A stretch of DNA of 30,779 nucleotides from an uncultured delta proteobacterium (GCA_903930515.1 CAIYYW010000357.1:1-30779); one strand, 5' to 3'. Positions 7,052 through 14,855 are shown, counted from the stretch's first letter. Notes: generated by a model from the sequence alone, not told the origin. Program-made: numbers and translations.

Positions 7052-7332
7052 AAAGATTTTCCCTGATTTATCACCCCCTGGTGCTGAGGGAAGATCGTGA
7101 TCGGCTGGGTGAATTTGAGTGGCAGAGAATCGGAAAAGCCATCGAACGGCGCTTGACCACGTTTCCGGAAAGGTTTGGCAAGCCTCTTCAAGGAGATCTT
7201 AAAGGGATGTGGTCGCTTCGGGTAGGTGATTGGAGGGTGATTTATGAAATCAGCGGTGAGCAAGTCAGGATTTTGAGGATCGGTCATCGCAGGGAGGTTT
7301 ACGGGATGAGGGGCCGGGAAATTAAAGATTAA
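7048..7332 (+). CDS. RelE/ParE-superfamily toxin
   Basis: This 94-residue basic protein is a RelE-family toxin. It shows the conserved core GMWSLRVGDWRVIYEI at 53-68 and the C-terminal VRILRIGHRREVY at 73-85. Candidate active-site residues are Arg58, Arg63, His80, Arg81, Arg82 and Tyr85. RelE toxins cut mRNA in the ribosomal A site, while ParE relatives poison gyrase. The basic and aromatic residues at the C-terminus favour the RelE type. It is translationally coupled to the antitoxin through a 4-base ATGA overlap. It looks full length and intact. Confidence 0.85.
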   Translation: MKRFSLIYHPLVLREDRDRLGEFEWQRIGKAIERRLTTFPERFGKPLQGDLKGMWSLRVGDWRVIYEISGEQVRILRIGHRREVYGMRGREIKD

Positions 7333-7386
7333 AATTTGGGAAAAGAGATTCTTGGTGAGATAAAAATATAGAAAAGGAGGTTTAAT

Positions 7387-7494
7387 ATGCCAGTCAAACA
7401 TCCAAAACCAGCTATTATTCATTCCAAAGAGAACATCCAATTATTAGAAAGAATTCCTTTGGAAAAAATTTATAAGACATCTGATTCTGAATAA
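7387..7494 (+). CDS. 35-residue small ORF between two toxin-antitoxin-type pairs
   Basis: The frame from ATG 7387 to TAA 7494 encodes 35 residues, starting MPVKHPKPAIIHSKENIQLL and ending KTSDSE. It has a strong ribosome binding site (AAAAGGAGG) at a good distance and is followed 20 bases later by the MNT gene. It is mildly basic with a short central helix. I know no family for it. It could be a leader peptide, a decayed antitoxin start or a real small protein of the module. The strong ribosome site is the main reason to list it. Confidence 0.45.
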   Translation: MPVKHPKPAIIHSKENIQLLERIPLEKIYKTSDSE

Positions 7495-7514
7495 AAAGGA
7501 TAGGAGGATAATTT

Positions 7515-7841
7515 ATGGTCCAAGATAAAACCATAAAGGAAGCCATCAAACGGCTCAGCAAAGCGGCTCCCGAGGCCATGATAATTCTATTCGGCTCTCG
7601 TGCGCGTGGGGAAGCCGGAGAGCGGAGCGATCTGGATTTACTGGTGGTGGAGCCGGAGGTGAAGGCGCGGAGGATGGAGATGGTGAGGCTGAGCGATGTG
7701 CTTCGGCCTTTGAAAATTCCGGTGGATATTTTGGTGACCAGTCGAAAGAATTTTGAGGAATGGTCCAAAATTCCGGGAACCGTGATTTACCGGGCCGCGA
7801 CCGAAGGAAAGGTGCTTTATGATCCAGAAAAAGCAGATTGA
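7515..7841 (+). CDS. MNT-type minimal nucleotidyltransferase, antitoxin of a HEPN/MNT pair
   Basis: This 108-residue protein is a polymerase-beta-like minimal nucleotidyltransferase. It has the signature FGSRARGEAGERSDLDLLVV at 26-45, with the metal-binding Asp39 and Asp41, and a third acidic residue Asp71 in VDILV. All key residues are intact. In HEPN/MNT modules this protein acts as antitoxin, in studied cases by adding AMP to a tyrosine of the HEPN toxin. AGGAGG upstream of 7515 supports the start. Its 3' end overlaps the HEPN gene by 23 bases, so the two are co-translated. Confidence 0.85.
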   Translation: MVQDKTIKEAIKRLSKAAPEAMIILFGSRARGEAGERSDLDLLVVEPEVKARRMEMVRLSDVLRPLKIPVDILVTSRKNFEEWSKIPGTVIYRAATEGKVLYDPEKAD

Positions 7842-8220
7842 ATTGTTATTTCTTAAAGCAGCTCAGGATGAATATATTCTTGATAAGACCCTTGATGATC
7901 CTGAGGCGCCGCTGGAGATTATCGGATTTCATGCCCAACAAGCCGCGGAAAAATTATTAAAGGCCATTCTGGTTGCAGGAGGGACGACTTATCCGCAGTC
8001 TCACCGGATTGCGGAGCTGATTGACTTGATCAAGGCTCAGGGCGTTAAGCTTCCTGAAAAATTTGAAGAGCTAAGGTATCTGACGCCATTTGCAGTGGAA
8101 TTTAGATATGATGTTTTGCCGGAGGAACCGGAAATGGAGTTGGACCGGGAGCAGGTAAGAGGATTAATCAAAGAATTGAAATCTTGGGCGGAAGATTTTG
8201 CTAAAGAAAAATATAAGTAG
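7819..8220 (+). CDS. HEPN-domain protein, toxin partner of the MNT protein
   Basis: This 133-residue all-helical protein has the HEPN pattern FHAQQAAEKLLKAILVAGG at 37-55, SHRIAELIDLI at 61-71, and a closing LTPFAVEFRYD at 88-98. HEPN proteins paired with MNT proteins are usually RNases or RNase-derived toxins. The classical R-x4-6-H catalytic motif is not visible here: Arg96 is followed by YDVLPEE without a histidine. It may therefore belong to the HEPN subgroup that lacks it, or have lost catalysis. The gene begins inside the end of the MNT gene (23-base overlap). The pair follows a RelE-type pair, making a stacked toxin-antitoxin island. Confidence 0.8.
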   Translation: MIQKKQIELLFLKAAQDEYILDKTLDDPEAPLEIIGFHAQQAAEKLLKAILVAGGTTYPQSHRIAELIDLIKAQGVKLPEKFEELRYLTPFAVEFRYDVLPEEPEMELDREQVRGLIKELKSWAEDFAKEKYK

Positions 8221-8247
8221 AAGAATTTAGTTGAGGAGGCAAAAAGA

Positions 8248-9246
8248 ATGGCAAGGGCGAGAAAGAAGGTAAGGGAGGATTACGAGCCGAGCTTTGAGCC
8301 GAAGTATCGGCAGGACGCGCTCCGGGCGTATCACACGGTGGAGGGGATGGGGTCGCGGCTGGGCACGATCAGCGAGGATCAGGTTGCCGGGATCATGCGC
8401 GGCGCCTGCGACCTTCATATCCATTGCTGGCCGGACCCGCTGATAGACACCGGCTGGACCCAGAGCGACATCGCCCGGCGCGCCACCGACGCGGGCATGA
8501 AAGCGGTGCTGTTCAAGTCCATGACCATGCCCACTGCCTTTACCGCGCCTTATGTCCAGGAGATTGTTGACCTTTACGCGGCGCAGAAAGGCATTCCCGC
8601 GGTAGCCGTGTTTGGAGGGATTGTCTGCAATTATTATGTGGGCGGACTTTTCCCGGAATCGGTGGAGATGTGTTTGCGCGCGGGCGGGAAAAAGGTCTGG
8701 CTGCCCAGCCACGACTCCGCGCATCATCGCCGGGTGATGGGGGAGAAGGGCGGGATTGAGCTTCTGGACGCGAAGGGGAAGCCTCGCAAGGAATTGATGG
8801 AAATCCTGGCGCTGGTGAAAAAATTTGACGCGATCCTTGACCCCTGCCACGCCTCGGTCAAGGAGCGGTTCGTGGTGATTGACGCCGCCCGCAAGATGGG
8901 GATCAAGAAGATTTTGCTCACTCATCCGAACTGGAATGTGAACCGGGCCACCATTGAGCAGCAGGTGGAAATGGCCAGACGGGGAGCGTTCGTGGGGTTG
9001 TTTATGTATTCGTCGGTGCCTCATTTCAACAACCCGAACGGGGACCCGTTTGAGATGCTTGAGATCATCAAGAAGGTGGGCCCGGACCGGGTCGTGATCA
9101 GCACGGATTTGGGGACCATGCTCAATGTCCATCCGGTGGAAGGGATGAAGCTGTTCATCAGATTGCTCCTGGCGCTGGAGGTGAAGGCAAAAGACATTGA
9201 AAAGATGGTGAAGAAGAACCCGTATTATCTGCTGGGACTGGCATAA
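8248..9246 (+). CDS. DUF6282-like metal-dependent hydrolase (amidohydrolase fold)
   Basis: This 332-residue protein has the marks of the amidohydrolase TIM-barrel superfamily. These are DLHIH at 55-59 (metal ligands His57 and His59), Lys90 in VLFKSMTMPT, PSHDSAHH at 153-160, a Pro-Cys-His at 199-201, LTHPNW at 224-229 and STDLG at 285-289. Together they can hold one or two divalent metals in the barrel centre. The order and the GACDLHIHCWPDP opening match the DUF6282 family, whose substrates are not established. GAGGAGG at 8233-8239 supports the start. No signal peptide is present, so it should act in the cytoplasm. A cupin gene follows after a REP-like repeat pair. Confidence 0.75.
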   Translation: MARARKKVREDYEPSFEPKYRQDALRAYHTVEGMGSRLGTISEDQVAGIMRGACDLHIHCWPDPLIDTGWTQSDIARRATDAGMKAVLFKSMTMPTAFTAPYVQEIVDLYAAQKGIPAVAVFGGIVCNYYVGGLFPESVEMCLRAGGKKVWLPSHDSAHHRRVMGEKGGIELLDAKGKPRKELMEILALVKKFDAILDPCHASVKERFVVIDAARKMGIKKILLTHPNWNVNRATIEQQVEMARRGAFVGLFMYSSVPHFNNPNGDPFEMLEIIKKVGPDRVVISTDLGTMLNVHPVEGMKLFIRLLLALEVKAKDIEKMVKKNPYYLLGLA

Positions 9247-9372
9247 GCCGATCCTTGCGGAGATGCCGTTGAGCCTCGAAAGCCGGGGCGCCGGCGGGAT
9301 CGAGGCCTGCGTCAAACGCCTGAAGGGCGAGCCGGCCGCAGGGGGCAGACCTATGTTGCTCGCAAGAAAATG

Positions 9373-9430
9373 AATCGCGAGCAAGCTCGCTCGCACAAGA
9401 AGAAATTGCGACTAAAGTCGCCCGCACAAG
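9373..9430. repeat. Tandem pair of REP-like palindromic elements
   Basis: Two 27-bp units start 31 bp apart, at 9373-9399 and 9404-9430. Each opens with AAT, then a 6-bp stem with an AA loop (GCGAGC-AA-GCTCGC in the first, GCGACT-AA-AGTCGC in the second), and ends with a shared YCGCACAAG tail. The stem bases changed together in both arms, so pairing is conserved while sequence is not. The wording resembles REP sequences known from Pseudomonas, which RAYT (IS200-like) transposases mobilise. The rest of the 202-bp gap (9247-9448) holds nothing else I can support. Confidence 0.7.
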
Positions 9431-9448
9431 CAGGAAGGAGGAATTAAT

Positions 9449-9832
9449 ATGGATGTAAGATCAATCAAGGACAAGGCGCCGACCATGGAGCATCAGGGCA
9501 CGGTCGCGGTCTGGTGGCTGGTGGAGCCGCGGGAATTCAAGAAGATCACCGAGGGTGGATTCCTGGAACTGGTCAGCGAGTTTGAAGTGGCGGGAGGCGG
9601 CTTTGTCAATCCGCATCAGCACCCGACCCACGAGTTCTATTATGTCACCTCGGGCTACGGGATCATGGCGATCGGCAAAGAGAAAAAACGGATCGGGCCC
9701 GGAGACCTCGTCCACATCCCGCCCAACCAGGTCCACAGCCTGAAACCGGTCAGCAAGCATGCCGCCATCCATTGCTTCTGCTTTGCCATCGGCGTCAAGG
9801 GCGCTCCCAAAATTGATTACACCGGGCATTAA
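9449..9832 (+). CDS. Small single-domain cupin protein
   Basis: This 127-residue protein is a single cupin barrel. Motif 1 is HQHPTHEFYYVTSGYG (residues 56-71), with putative metal ligands His56, His58 and Glu62. Motif 2 is GDLVHIPPNQVHSL (85-98), with His96. A complete 3-His/1-Glu site suggests a bound metal and an isomerase, dioxygenase or sensor role on a small molecule. Sequence alone does not say which. AAGGAGGAATT upstream gives a strong ribosome binding site. It sits between the metal-dependent hydrolase and a small orphan protein and could act on the same compound as the hydrolase. No signal peptide is present. Confidence 0.8.
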   Translation: MDVRSIKDKAPTMEHQGTVAVWWLVEPREFKKITEGGFLELVSEFEVAGGGFVNPHQHPTHEFYYVTSGYGIMAIGKEKKRIGPGDLVHIPPNQVHSLKPVSKHAAIHCFCFAIGVKGAPKIDYTGH

Positions 9833-9838
9833 AATTAC

Positions 9839-9860
9839 GCGCGGACAGGGGTGTCCGCGC
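9839..9860. repeat. Perfect hairpin GCGCGGACA-GGGG-TGTCCGCGC next to a ribosome binding site
   Basis: A 9-bp perfect stem with a GGGG loop lies between the cupin gene and the next gene. It is followed directly by CAGGAATGAC, which holds the ribosome binding site AGGA and then the start at 9871. There is no T-run, so a terminator role is unlikely. The tail CGCGCCA also follows the hairpin at 2381-2393. Confidence 0.6.
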
Positions 9861-9870
9861 CAGGAATGAC

Positions 9871-10431
9871 ATGCGCATAAAAGGCAACTTCTTAAAGGAC
9901 TATGTCCAGACCGTGAACCAGACCCCGGAGTTGGACTGGAACAAGTTCCTGACCGAGTCCGACTGGCAGATCGTGCGCAGCATCATCATTCCTTCCCAAT
10001 GGTATCCGGCCGAGCTGATGGGCAGGATCGGCCGCGGATTATTTGTCATGCGGACCAAAAATAATTACAGCCTGGTCCGGCTCCACGGACGGTCCCGGCT
10101 GGATACCGCCTTTGACGAGGAAACCAAAAAATTCCTGACCAAAGCCGACCCGGTTGCGGCCATCCAGGCTTATGTGATGATCGCCCGGCGCTACATTGAC
10201 GAGGTGAGCATCAAATTGGAAAAGTCCGGCCCGGGATTCGCCATCGTCTGCTGGTATCCGGTGGATGACACCCCCTCCTGGGATCTGTTCCGAGAAATCC
10301 AGGCAGGGACCATGGAAAAATTGATTGAATTGAACGGCGGCAAAAATCCGCAAACCAAATTTGCCTCCGAAATCCGCAACGGCCGCGAAGCCGGCATCAT
10401 CCATCTTACCTGGCAAGGACATAGCCCTTGA
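9871..10431 (+). CDS. Small protein resembling the TIGR02265/DUF2378 family, function unknown
   Basis: This 186-residue soluble protein has no signal peptide or membrane segment. Its layout recalls the TIGR02265 (DUF2378) proteins abundant in myxobacteria. An N-terminal helix pair (FLKDYVQTVNQ and WNKFLTESDWQIVRS) is followed by the conserved-looking PSQWYPAELMGRI, a mid helix bundle with VAAIQAYVMIARRYID, and a beta-strand-rich end with GPGFAIVCWYP. The assignment is from remembered pattern and is uncertain. That family has no established biochemical role. The gene follows the cupin gene by 38 bases, with a hairpin between, and ends just before convergent genes on the other strand. AGGA at 9862-9865 is the likely ribosome binding site. 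Confidence 0.5.
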   Translation: MRIKGNFLKDYVQTVNQTPELDWNKFLTESDWQIVRSIIIPSQWYPAELMGRIGRGLFVMRTKNNYSLVRLHGRSRLDTAFDEETKKFLTKADPVAAIQAYVMIARRYIDEVSIKLEKSGPGFAIVCWYPVDDTPSWDLFREIQAGTMEKLIELNGGKNPQTKFASEIRNGREAGIIHLTWQGHSP

Positions 10432-10471
10432 TCCCTTTATTCGTTCCCGGTTCCTCGCGCCCCGCGGTTTG

Positions 10472-11380
10472 CTACTGACTTTTTTGGCCGATCTCCGGAA
10501 TCTGCCTCACTCCATTTTCCCATTCCGAGAACGGCGCTCCGCGCAGGGCGCCCACGATCTTGGCCTGGATGAAGAGGGTGCCGGGATGGGGCGGCTTGGT
10601 GTAGTCATAATTCGGGGCCTGGCGCATCGGCTCTCCCCGGCCCATCAGATGACGGTATGCGAACAGGATTCCTTCCGGCATCATCAGAAACCATTGGCTT
10701 GGGTATCCATCCCGGACCTTCTTCCGGATCGCCCAGGCCTGGTCGTCCAGTTGGATATATTGAGGCGGGCCGTAGGATTCAATAAAATGGTTGAACCGGA
10801 GCGGCATCAGCTTCGGACCGGTGCGGTTGTAAGTGGGGAATTCAAACCGCTGGAAAGAAAAGTTCAGCCGGCGTGAAGCCACATACGCTGCGAGCGAAGT
10901 GGAATCGTGGTCCCAGTGCCCGCCTTCATAGGCGCAGGTGATCACCACGCTCGGCTGATATTTCCCGATCAGCTCCGTAACCTGGTCCGCGATCTCGGGC
11001 AGATGCTTGACCGCCTGCCGGTCCGGGAACCCGAGCAGATGCCGGTTCTCAACCGGGACGCCGGTGATCTTCGCCACCGATTCCATCTCCGCGGTCCGGC
11101 TTTCGCGAGTGCCATACCAGAAGCTGTCCATACCCGCAGTGGTCACCCAGACTTCGTGAACCTGCCATCCGGACCGGAGATACATATTCATCGTGCCCGA
11201 GATTGCGGAGTCATCGTCAAAATGACCGAAAACGAACATCACGGTTTTCCTCCCGGTCTGCTCCCCCGGATCCGTGAGCCAGTTCGGTAGCTTGACCGGT
11301 TCCTTGGAAAATGCCCGCGGGCAAAGCAGCAGGCCAAAGACCGCTGCCGACAGAAACGCGCCCAAAAAAATTTTCTTCAT
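10472..11380 (-). CDS. Exported PIG-L/LmbE-family deacetylase
   Basis: This 302-residue protein starts at 11380 with an N-terminal signal sequence (MKKIFLGAFLSAAVFGLLL), so it acts outside the cytoplasmic membrane. The PIG-L core follows: FGHFDDDS at 51-58 replaces the usual AHPDDE, and a second site EGGHWDH is at 152-158. The likely zinc ligands His53, Asp56 and His155 (or His158) are kept. The family removes acetyl groups from N-acetylglucosamine-type sugars or similar amides. The start overlaps the stop of the upstream YfhO-like gene (ATGA), which fits the signal peptide position better than the upstream in-frame start at 11431. Translational coupling suggests both proteins work on the same glycan or glycolipid. 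The third acidic residue of the usual motif is Asp rather than Glu. Confidence 0.85.
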   Translation of the reverse strand: MKKIFLGAFLSAAVFGLLLCPRAFSKEPVKLPNWLTDPGEQTGRKTVMFVFGHFDDDSAISGTMNMYLRSGWQVHEVWVTTAGMDSFWYGTRESRTAEMESVAKITGVPVENRHLLGFPDRQAVKHLPEIADQVTELIGKYQPSVVITCAYEGGHWDHDSTSLAAYVASRRLNFSFQRFEFPTYNRTGPKLMPLRFNHFIESYGPPQYIQLDDQAWAIRKKVRDGYPSQWFLMMPEGILFAYRHLMGRGEPMRQAPNYDYTKPPHPGTLFIQAKIVGALRGAPFSEWENGVRQIPEIGQKSQ

Positions 11381-13557
11381 CCGGGTCTTCCGGTTTCCTT
11401 GATCGGCTTGAGCCAGGAAAAAATCGCCCACGCTCCCAGCAAAAGTATCCCCAGAATGGTCGCGAGAATTCCAAGCTTGAAACTTCCGGGCTGAAAATTC
11501 CAGACCAGCCGATGATTCCCCGGCGAGGTGAGATACACCCCGCGGAAAGCAAAATTGAATTTAACGGTTTCAACCGCTTTCCCGTCCAGGGTCGCCCTCC
11601 AGCCGGGATGATAGCCCTCGGTGGAGCCGAGAACCATCGGCGTGGAATTTTCAAACTCCAATTCCATCCGGTTGATGGAATAATTTATCACCCGGACTCG
11701 GTTCAGCCCCAGCGATTCCAGGGAATACGCGGCCTCCGCGATGGTCTTGATTTCCAGCGGAGGCTCCCCAACAACCAGCGCCGGCATCGCCTTGATAATG
11801 GAGGCGCGTTTGAAAATCAAGAGCGCGTCCTCCAGATTGTCGTTGACCGAGACCGCGGGGACCAGGAAAAAAAACGGGGATTGGCCGACTACCCGGTGGA
11901 ACCCGGTATCCATTATTTTCCGGTAAGTGACCGAGGAGACGCTGGCGTAATCGGAGGTCTCGAATTTTTTGTAAACCATTCCGTTGTTTTCAAAATTCGG
12001 CCAGGTGTCAACCCGGCTGAGCCGGGTCAGGCGGTCCATCTGCCGGCTCCGGTTTTGGATAGAGTCAACCAGGATTTTGCGCCGGGTATAATCGAAATAA
12101 TCCCCTGCCAGGTCCAGGTTTGCCTGAACCATCAATCCCAGGTCCAGCCCGGCCAGGAACAGGATCCCGATCGCCCAATATTTGCGGTCGCTCCGGAGCC
12201 AGAAATAAAAAGCGAGCAGGAGCGAAATCTGGATCGGAAGGCTTTCCAGGAACAGGTCTTTCAATAGACGGCTGGTCTCGGGGTCCAAAGGCGCCAGCGC
12301 AACCGTAAGCGCTGCCGCGAATCCCAGGATCAGGCCGAAGGAAATTAACACCAATAAAATTGTTCGCCGGAATTTTTCCACCGCCCGGGAATCCGAATTG
12401 ACCAGGTCGTCCAATCCGAACCCGGCCAGCAAACAGAAGAACAAAATGAAAATACCCCGGAACAGGGCAGGGTGCTTGAGGTAACGCAAAAACGGCGCCA
12501 ACTCGAAAAGCAATCCCCGGAGCATCCCCCGGCTGCCCAGCGAGATCAGCAAGCCGGCCAGGCCGATCCCGGCCAGGATCAGCTTGTCGCGGGATTTTCC
12601 GGAGTAAAGCGCGAAGAGCGCGAGCAGGAGCGAGATGATGCCGAAATAACAGTTGAGCATTGTGATTGAGGTCTGGTTCTGGAACACCTCAAGCAGAGAA
12701 ACGAAGGGGGCGGTGGGCAAGATCAAACTGAGGAGCGCCCAAACCCGGAGCGGATTAAATTCCAGGACCGTCTGATAAGGCAGGCCCTGTTCCCGGCCGC
12801 TGTATTCCGCGAAATCGCTCAGCATCGGAACCAGGCTGATCCCGGAAATCAATCCCGCGAGCAGGAACGCCGAAACCATCTTTCCGAATTCCTTGACCAG
12901 GTCACGGTTCCAGCCCCGGTCATAAATCCGCTCCGCCAGCCGCGCCGCGACCACCCCCCCGATCAGGAACAGCGCGATCAAATTAGCGGACGGGTTTCCG
13001 CCCTGGAGCAGCAGGAAGAGTCCGATCCCGGCGAGCCAGAGGTTGCCCTTGGTTTTTTGATCCAGCCATCCCTGGATCCCGGCCAGGACCAGGGGAACCC
13101 AGGCGAAGGTGACCATAATATTCAGATGCTCGGAATGCCCGATGAAAATACCGCTCAGCATATAGCTGGAAGCGGAGAGCGCCGATGCCGGATAAGAGAG
13201 CTTGAATTTCCGGGCCAGAACATAGCAGCAAATCCCGGCCAGCAAAAAATGAAAAAGGAATTCGTATTGCATTGAATAGAAGGAATATCCGACGGTCCCG
13301 AAGATCAGTAGATGGGGCGGATACCAGAGGTGGCTCTGGGGGTTGGAAAAATGGGGCATCCCGCAATCCTGGAACGGGTCCCAGAGCGGCAGGCTCCCGG
13401 AACGGAAAGCGTCATTGGCGAATAACAGGAGCGGGAAGGTCTGCGCGGCCAGGTCATTATGGAAACAGCGTCGCAGGGAGATGAAAGGGAGCAGCGCCAG
13501 CGCGGCCAGCAGGAACAGCCAGAGGATCGGCCATTTGGTTTTGAGCGACCATTTCAT
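11377..13557 (-). CDS. YfhO-family polytopic membrane protein
   Basis: This protein of about 726 residues has an N-terminal anchor (WPILWLFLLAALALLPFIS), more than ten further hydrophobic segments, and a C-terminal soluble part ending in one more helix. It contains the family's typical early HNDLAAQTFPLLLF and HSEHLNIMVTFAWVPLVLA. The late block ..GYHPGWRATLDGK.. then FAFRGVYL is a hallmark of YfhO (PF09586). The fold relates to GT-C glycosyltransferases. Members decorate wall polymers or lipids with sugars, but the sugar here cannot be read off. The start is taken at 13557 (ATGAAATGG). GAGG lies only 2 bases before it, so an upstream TTG at 13593 is an alternative. It is coupled to the PIG-L deacetylase downstream. 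Confidence 0.85.
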   Translation of the reverse strand: MKWSLKTKWPILWLFLLAALALLPFISLRRCFHNDLAAQTFPLLLFANDAFRSGSLPLWDPFQDCGMPHFSNPQSHLWYPPHLLIFGTVGYSFYSMQYEFLFHFLLAGICCYVLARKFKLSYPASALSASSYMLSGIFIGHSEHLNIMVTFAWVPLVLAGIQGWLDQKTKGNLWLAGIGLFLLLQGGNPSANLIALFLIGGVVAARLAERIYDRGWNRDLVKEFGKMVSAFLLAGLISGISLVPMLSDFAEYSGREQGLPYQTVLEFNPLRVWALLSLILPTAPFVSLLEVFQNQTSITMLNCYFGIISLLLALFALYSGKSRDKLILAGIGLAGLLISLGSRGMLRGLLFELAPFLRYLKHPALFRGIFILFFCLLAGFGLDDLVNSDSRAVEKFRRTILLVLISFGLILGFAAALTVALAPLDPETSRLLKDLFLESLPIQISLLLAFYFWLRSDRKYWAIGILFLAGLDLGLMVQANLDLAGDYFDYTRRKILVDSIQNRSRQMDRLTRLSRVDTWPNFENNGMVYKKFETSDYASVSSVTYRKIMDTGFHRVVGQSPFFFLVPAVSVNDNLEDALLIFKRASIIKAMPALVVGEPPLEIKTIAEAAYSLESLGLNRVRVINYSINRMELEFENSTPMVLGSTEGYHPGWRATLDGKAVETVKFNFAFRGVYLTSPGNHRLVWNFQPGSFKLGILATILGILLLGAWAIFSWLKPIKETGRPG

Positions 13558-13586
13558 TTCCTCATTTTTATCACACTTGTCCGGGC

Positions 13587-13616
13587 TTGACAATTTTGTG
13601 ATCGGCTGGAAATGAT
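13587..13616 (+). promoter_or_regulatory. Possible promoter of the START-like lipoprotein gene
   Basis: A perfect TTGACA box is followed after 18 bases by AATGAT. It lies in the short gap between the divergent YfhO gene and the lipoprotein gene at 13635. The -35 box is excellent and the -10 box has four of six consensus bases. Confidence 0.4.
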
Positions 13617-13634
13617 GGTAGGATATTTAACAAT

Positions 13635-14717
13635 ATGAAGCGCAAAATGATTTTCGGTGGAAGTTTGATTGGGATCGTCATTTTGGCGACGATTTCGGTC
13701 GGTTGCGCCAGGAAAACCGAGGAATTAGGGGCGGTCCGGCAGGAATCGTCCACGGTTAAATTCAACGGCTACAAGCTGAGCGTGTTGGTGGACGCTTCTC
13801 CCGAGGAGCTGGAGAATTACCTGACGGATCCGGACAAGTTGAAGCAGGAATTGGGGAAGCTGATCAAGCTTGAGCGGCTGTCCGGCAAAAGATTTTCCCG
13901 GGTCGGAGACAGCGCGGATTACCAGTTCCGGGTATTGAATGTGGCGACCGTTCCCTACCGGATGACTATGATCCGATACCAGCCCTTGGATGAAATCTGG
14001 TATATGACCGAGACCAAGAACGAGTTTATAGTTTCGGTGTTGCGCTACCAGATGAAGCGGGTCAAGGACGGAACCATCCTGACCGTGCGTTTTGAATTGG
14101 AAGAGCCCCAGGACCCGTTCACCAAAGGGATTGACCGGGCGATCAATTTCCAGGAAAGCATTATCAAGGGAACCGAGCAGGGCACGGCGATGATCCAGGC
14201 ATATTTCAATAAAAATTTGACCGTGCCGGGGTTATTGGAAAAAGGACTGCGCGGGGAGTTTTATGTGTCCTTCTTCAGCTTCAACCGCCTGAGCGTTTTG
14301 GTCAACGCCCCTCCCCCAAAAGTACACCGATACCTGACCGACCCGGCGACCTGGAAAAAATGGGAAACCGAATACCAAGTCTATAATATGGGGCCTTGCC
14401 TGGTTGATCTCAAGGCCGGGTCCTGCCAGGCCAAAATCAATATCGTGGGCGTGGATTACACCCTGGATTTTTTCAGCGCCCAGCAAGTGCCTGGAAAATT
14501 TGTCTCCAGCTACTTTACCTCCCCGGTCATGGGACTGGGTTGGATTAGAACCTTCATCAACCCGGTGGATAAAGGCGCCGATCTCGGAATTGAATATATG
14601 GTCCAGATTTCACAAGCCAGCCCCGCGGGAACCCAGTTCCTGATCAACCTCTCCCAATTGCCCAAGATCATCGAAAAAATTATCCTGGACGCAAAGAACA
14701 ACTGCGAACTTCCGTAA
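13635..14717 (+). CDS. Lipoprotein with two tandem START/SRPBCC-like domains
   Basis: This 360-residue protein begins with a lipoprotein signal ending in the lipobox ISVGC (Cys24), so it should be anchored to a membrane by lipid. The rest splits into two similar halves, about 43-193 and 211-355. Each opens with the same wording: KLSVLVDASPEELENYLTDP (47-66) and RLSVLVNAPPPKVHRYLTDP (218-237). Opening strand, 'V-A-P--V--YLTDP' and a closing long helix are typical of SRPBCC/START-like hydrophobic-ligand pockets. The second half has two extra Cys (255 and 264). I infer it binds a lipid or other hydrophobic molecule in the envelope. It precedes an operon that starts with an SCP2-type lipid carrier, which fits. 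No specific ligand is visible. Confidence 0.6.
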   Translation: MKRKMIFGGSLIGIVILATISVGCARKTEELGAVRQESSTVKFNGYKLSVLVDASPEELENYLTDPDKLKQELGKLIKLERLSGKRFSRVGDSADYQFRVLNVATVPYRMTMIRYQPLDEIWYMTETKNEFIVSVLRYQMKRVKDGTILTVRFELEEPQDPFTKGIDRAINFQESIIKGTEQGTAMIQAYFNKNLTVPGLLEKGLRGEFYVSFFSFNRLSVLVNAPPPKVHRYLTDPATWKKWETEYQVYNMGPCLVDLKAGSCQAKINIVGVDYTLDFFSAQQVPGKFVSSYFTSPVMGLGWIRTFINPVDKGADLGIEYMVQISQASPAGTQFLINLSQLPKIIEKIILDAKNNCELP

Positions 14718-14855
14718 CCAGGGGTCGGCAATTTGCAGGTCCTTTTTTGGTTGCCCGATTCCGCAAAGTCTCCCGGGCCTGATCGGCTGACAGCGTTTAC
14801 GGGAATGCGGGGAGATGGTTTGAGAAAATATGTCGGACCCGGGCCTGGTTTTCGC

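Noticed and set aside
9263-9373. Small plus-strand frame (36 residues) starting MPLSLESRGAGG after the hydrolase gene
   Set aside because: No ribosome binding site is visible, no family is recognised, and it ends at the edge of the REP-like pair. It could be a remnant, but I cannot support it.
8227-9396. 389-residue minus-strand open frame opposite the metal-dependent hydrolase
   Set aside because: Same reasoning: the plus-strand protein has the metal motifs and a strong ribosome binding site, and the minus frame runs through REP-like repeats.
11311-12267. Long plus-strand open frame opposite the YfhO gene
   Set aside because: It is antisense to a gene with clear family features, has no good ribosome binding site, and its Pro/Gln/Arg-rich product looks like a mirror of GC-rich codons.
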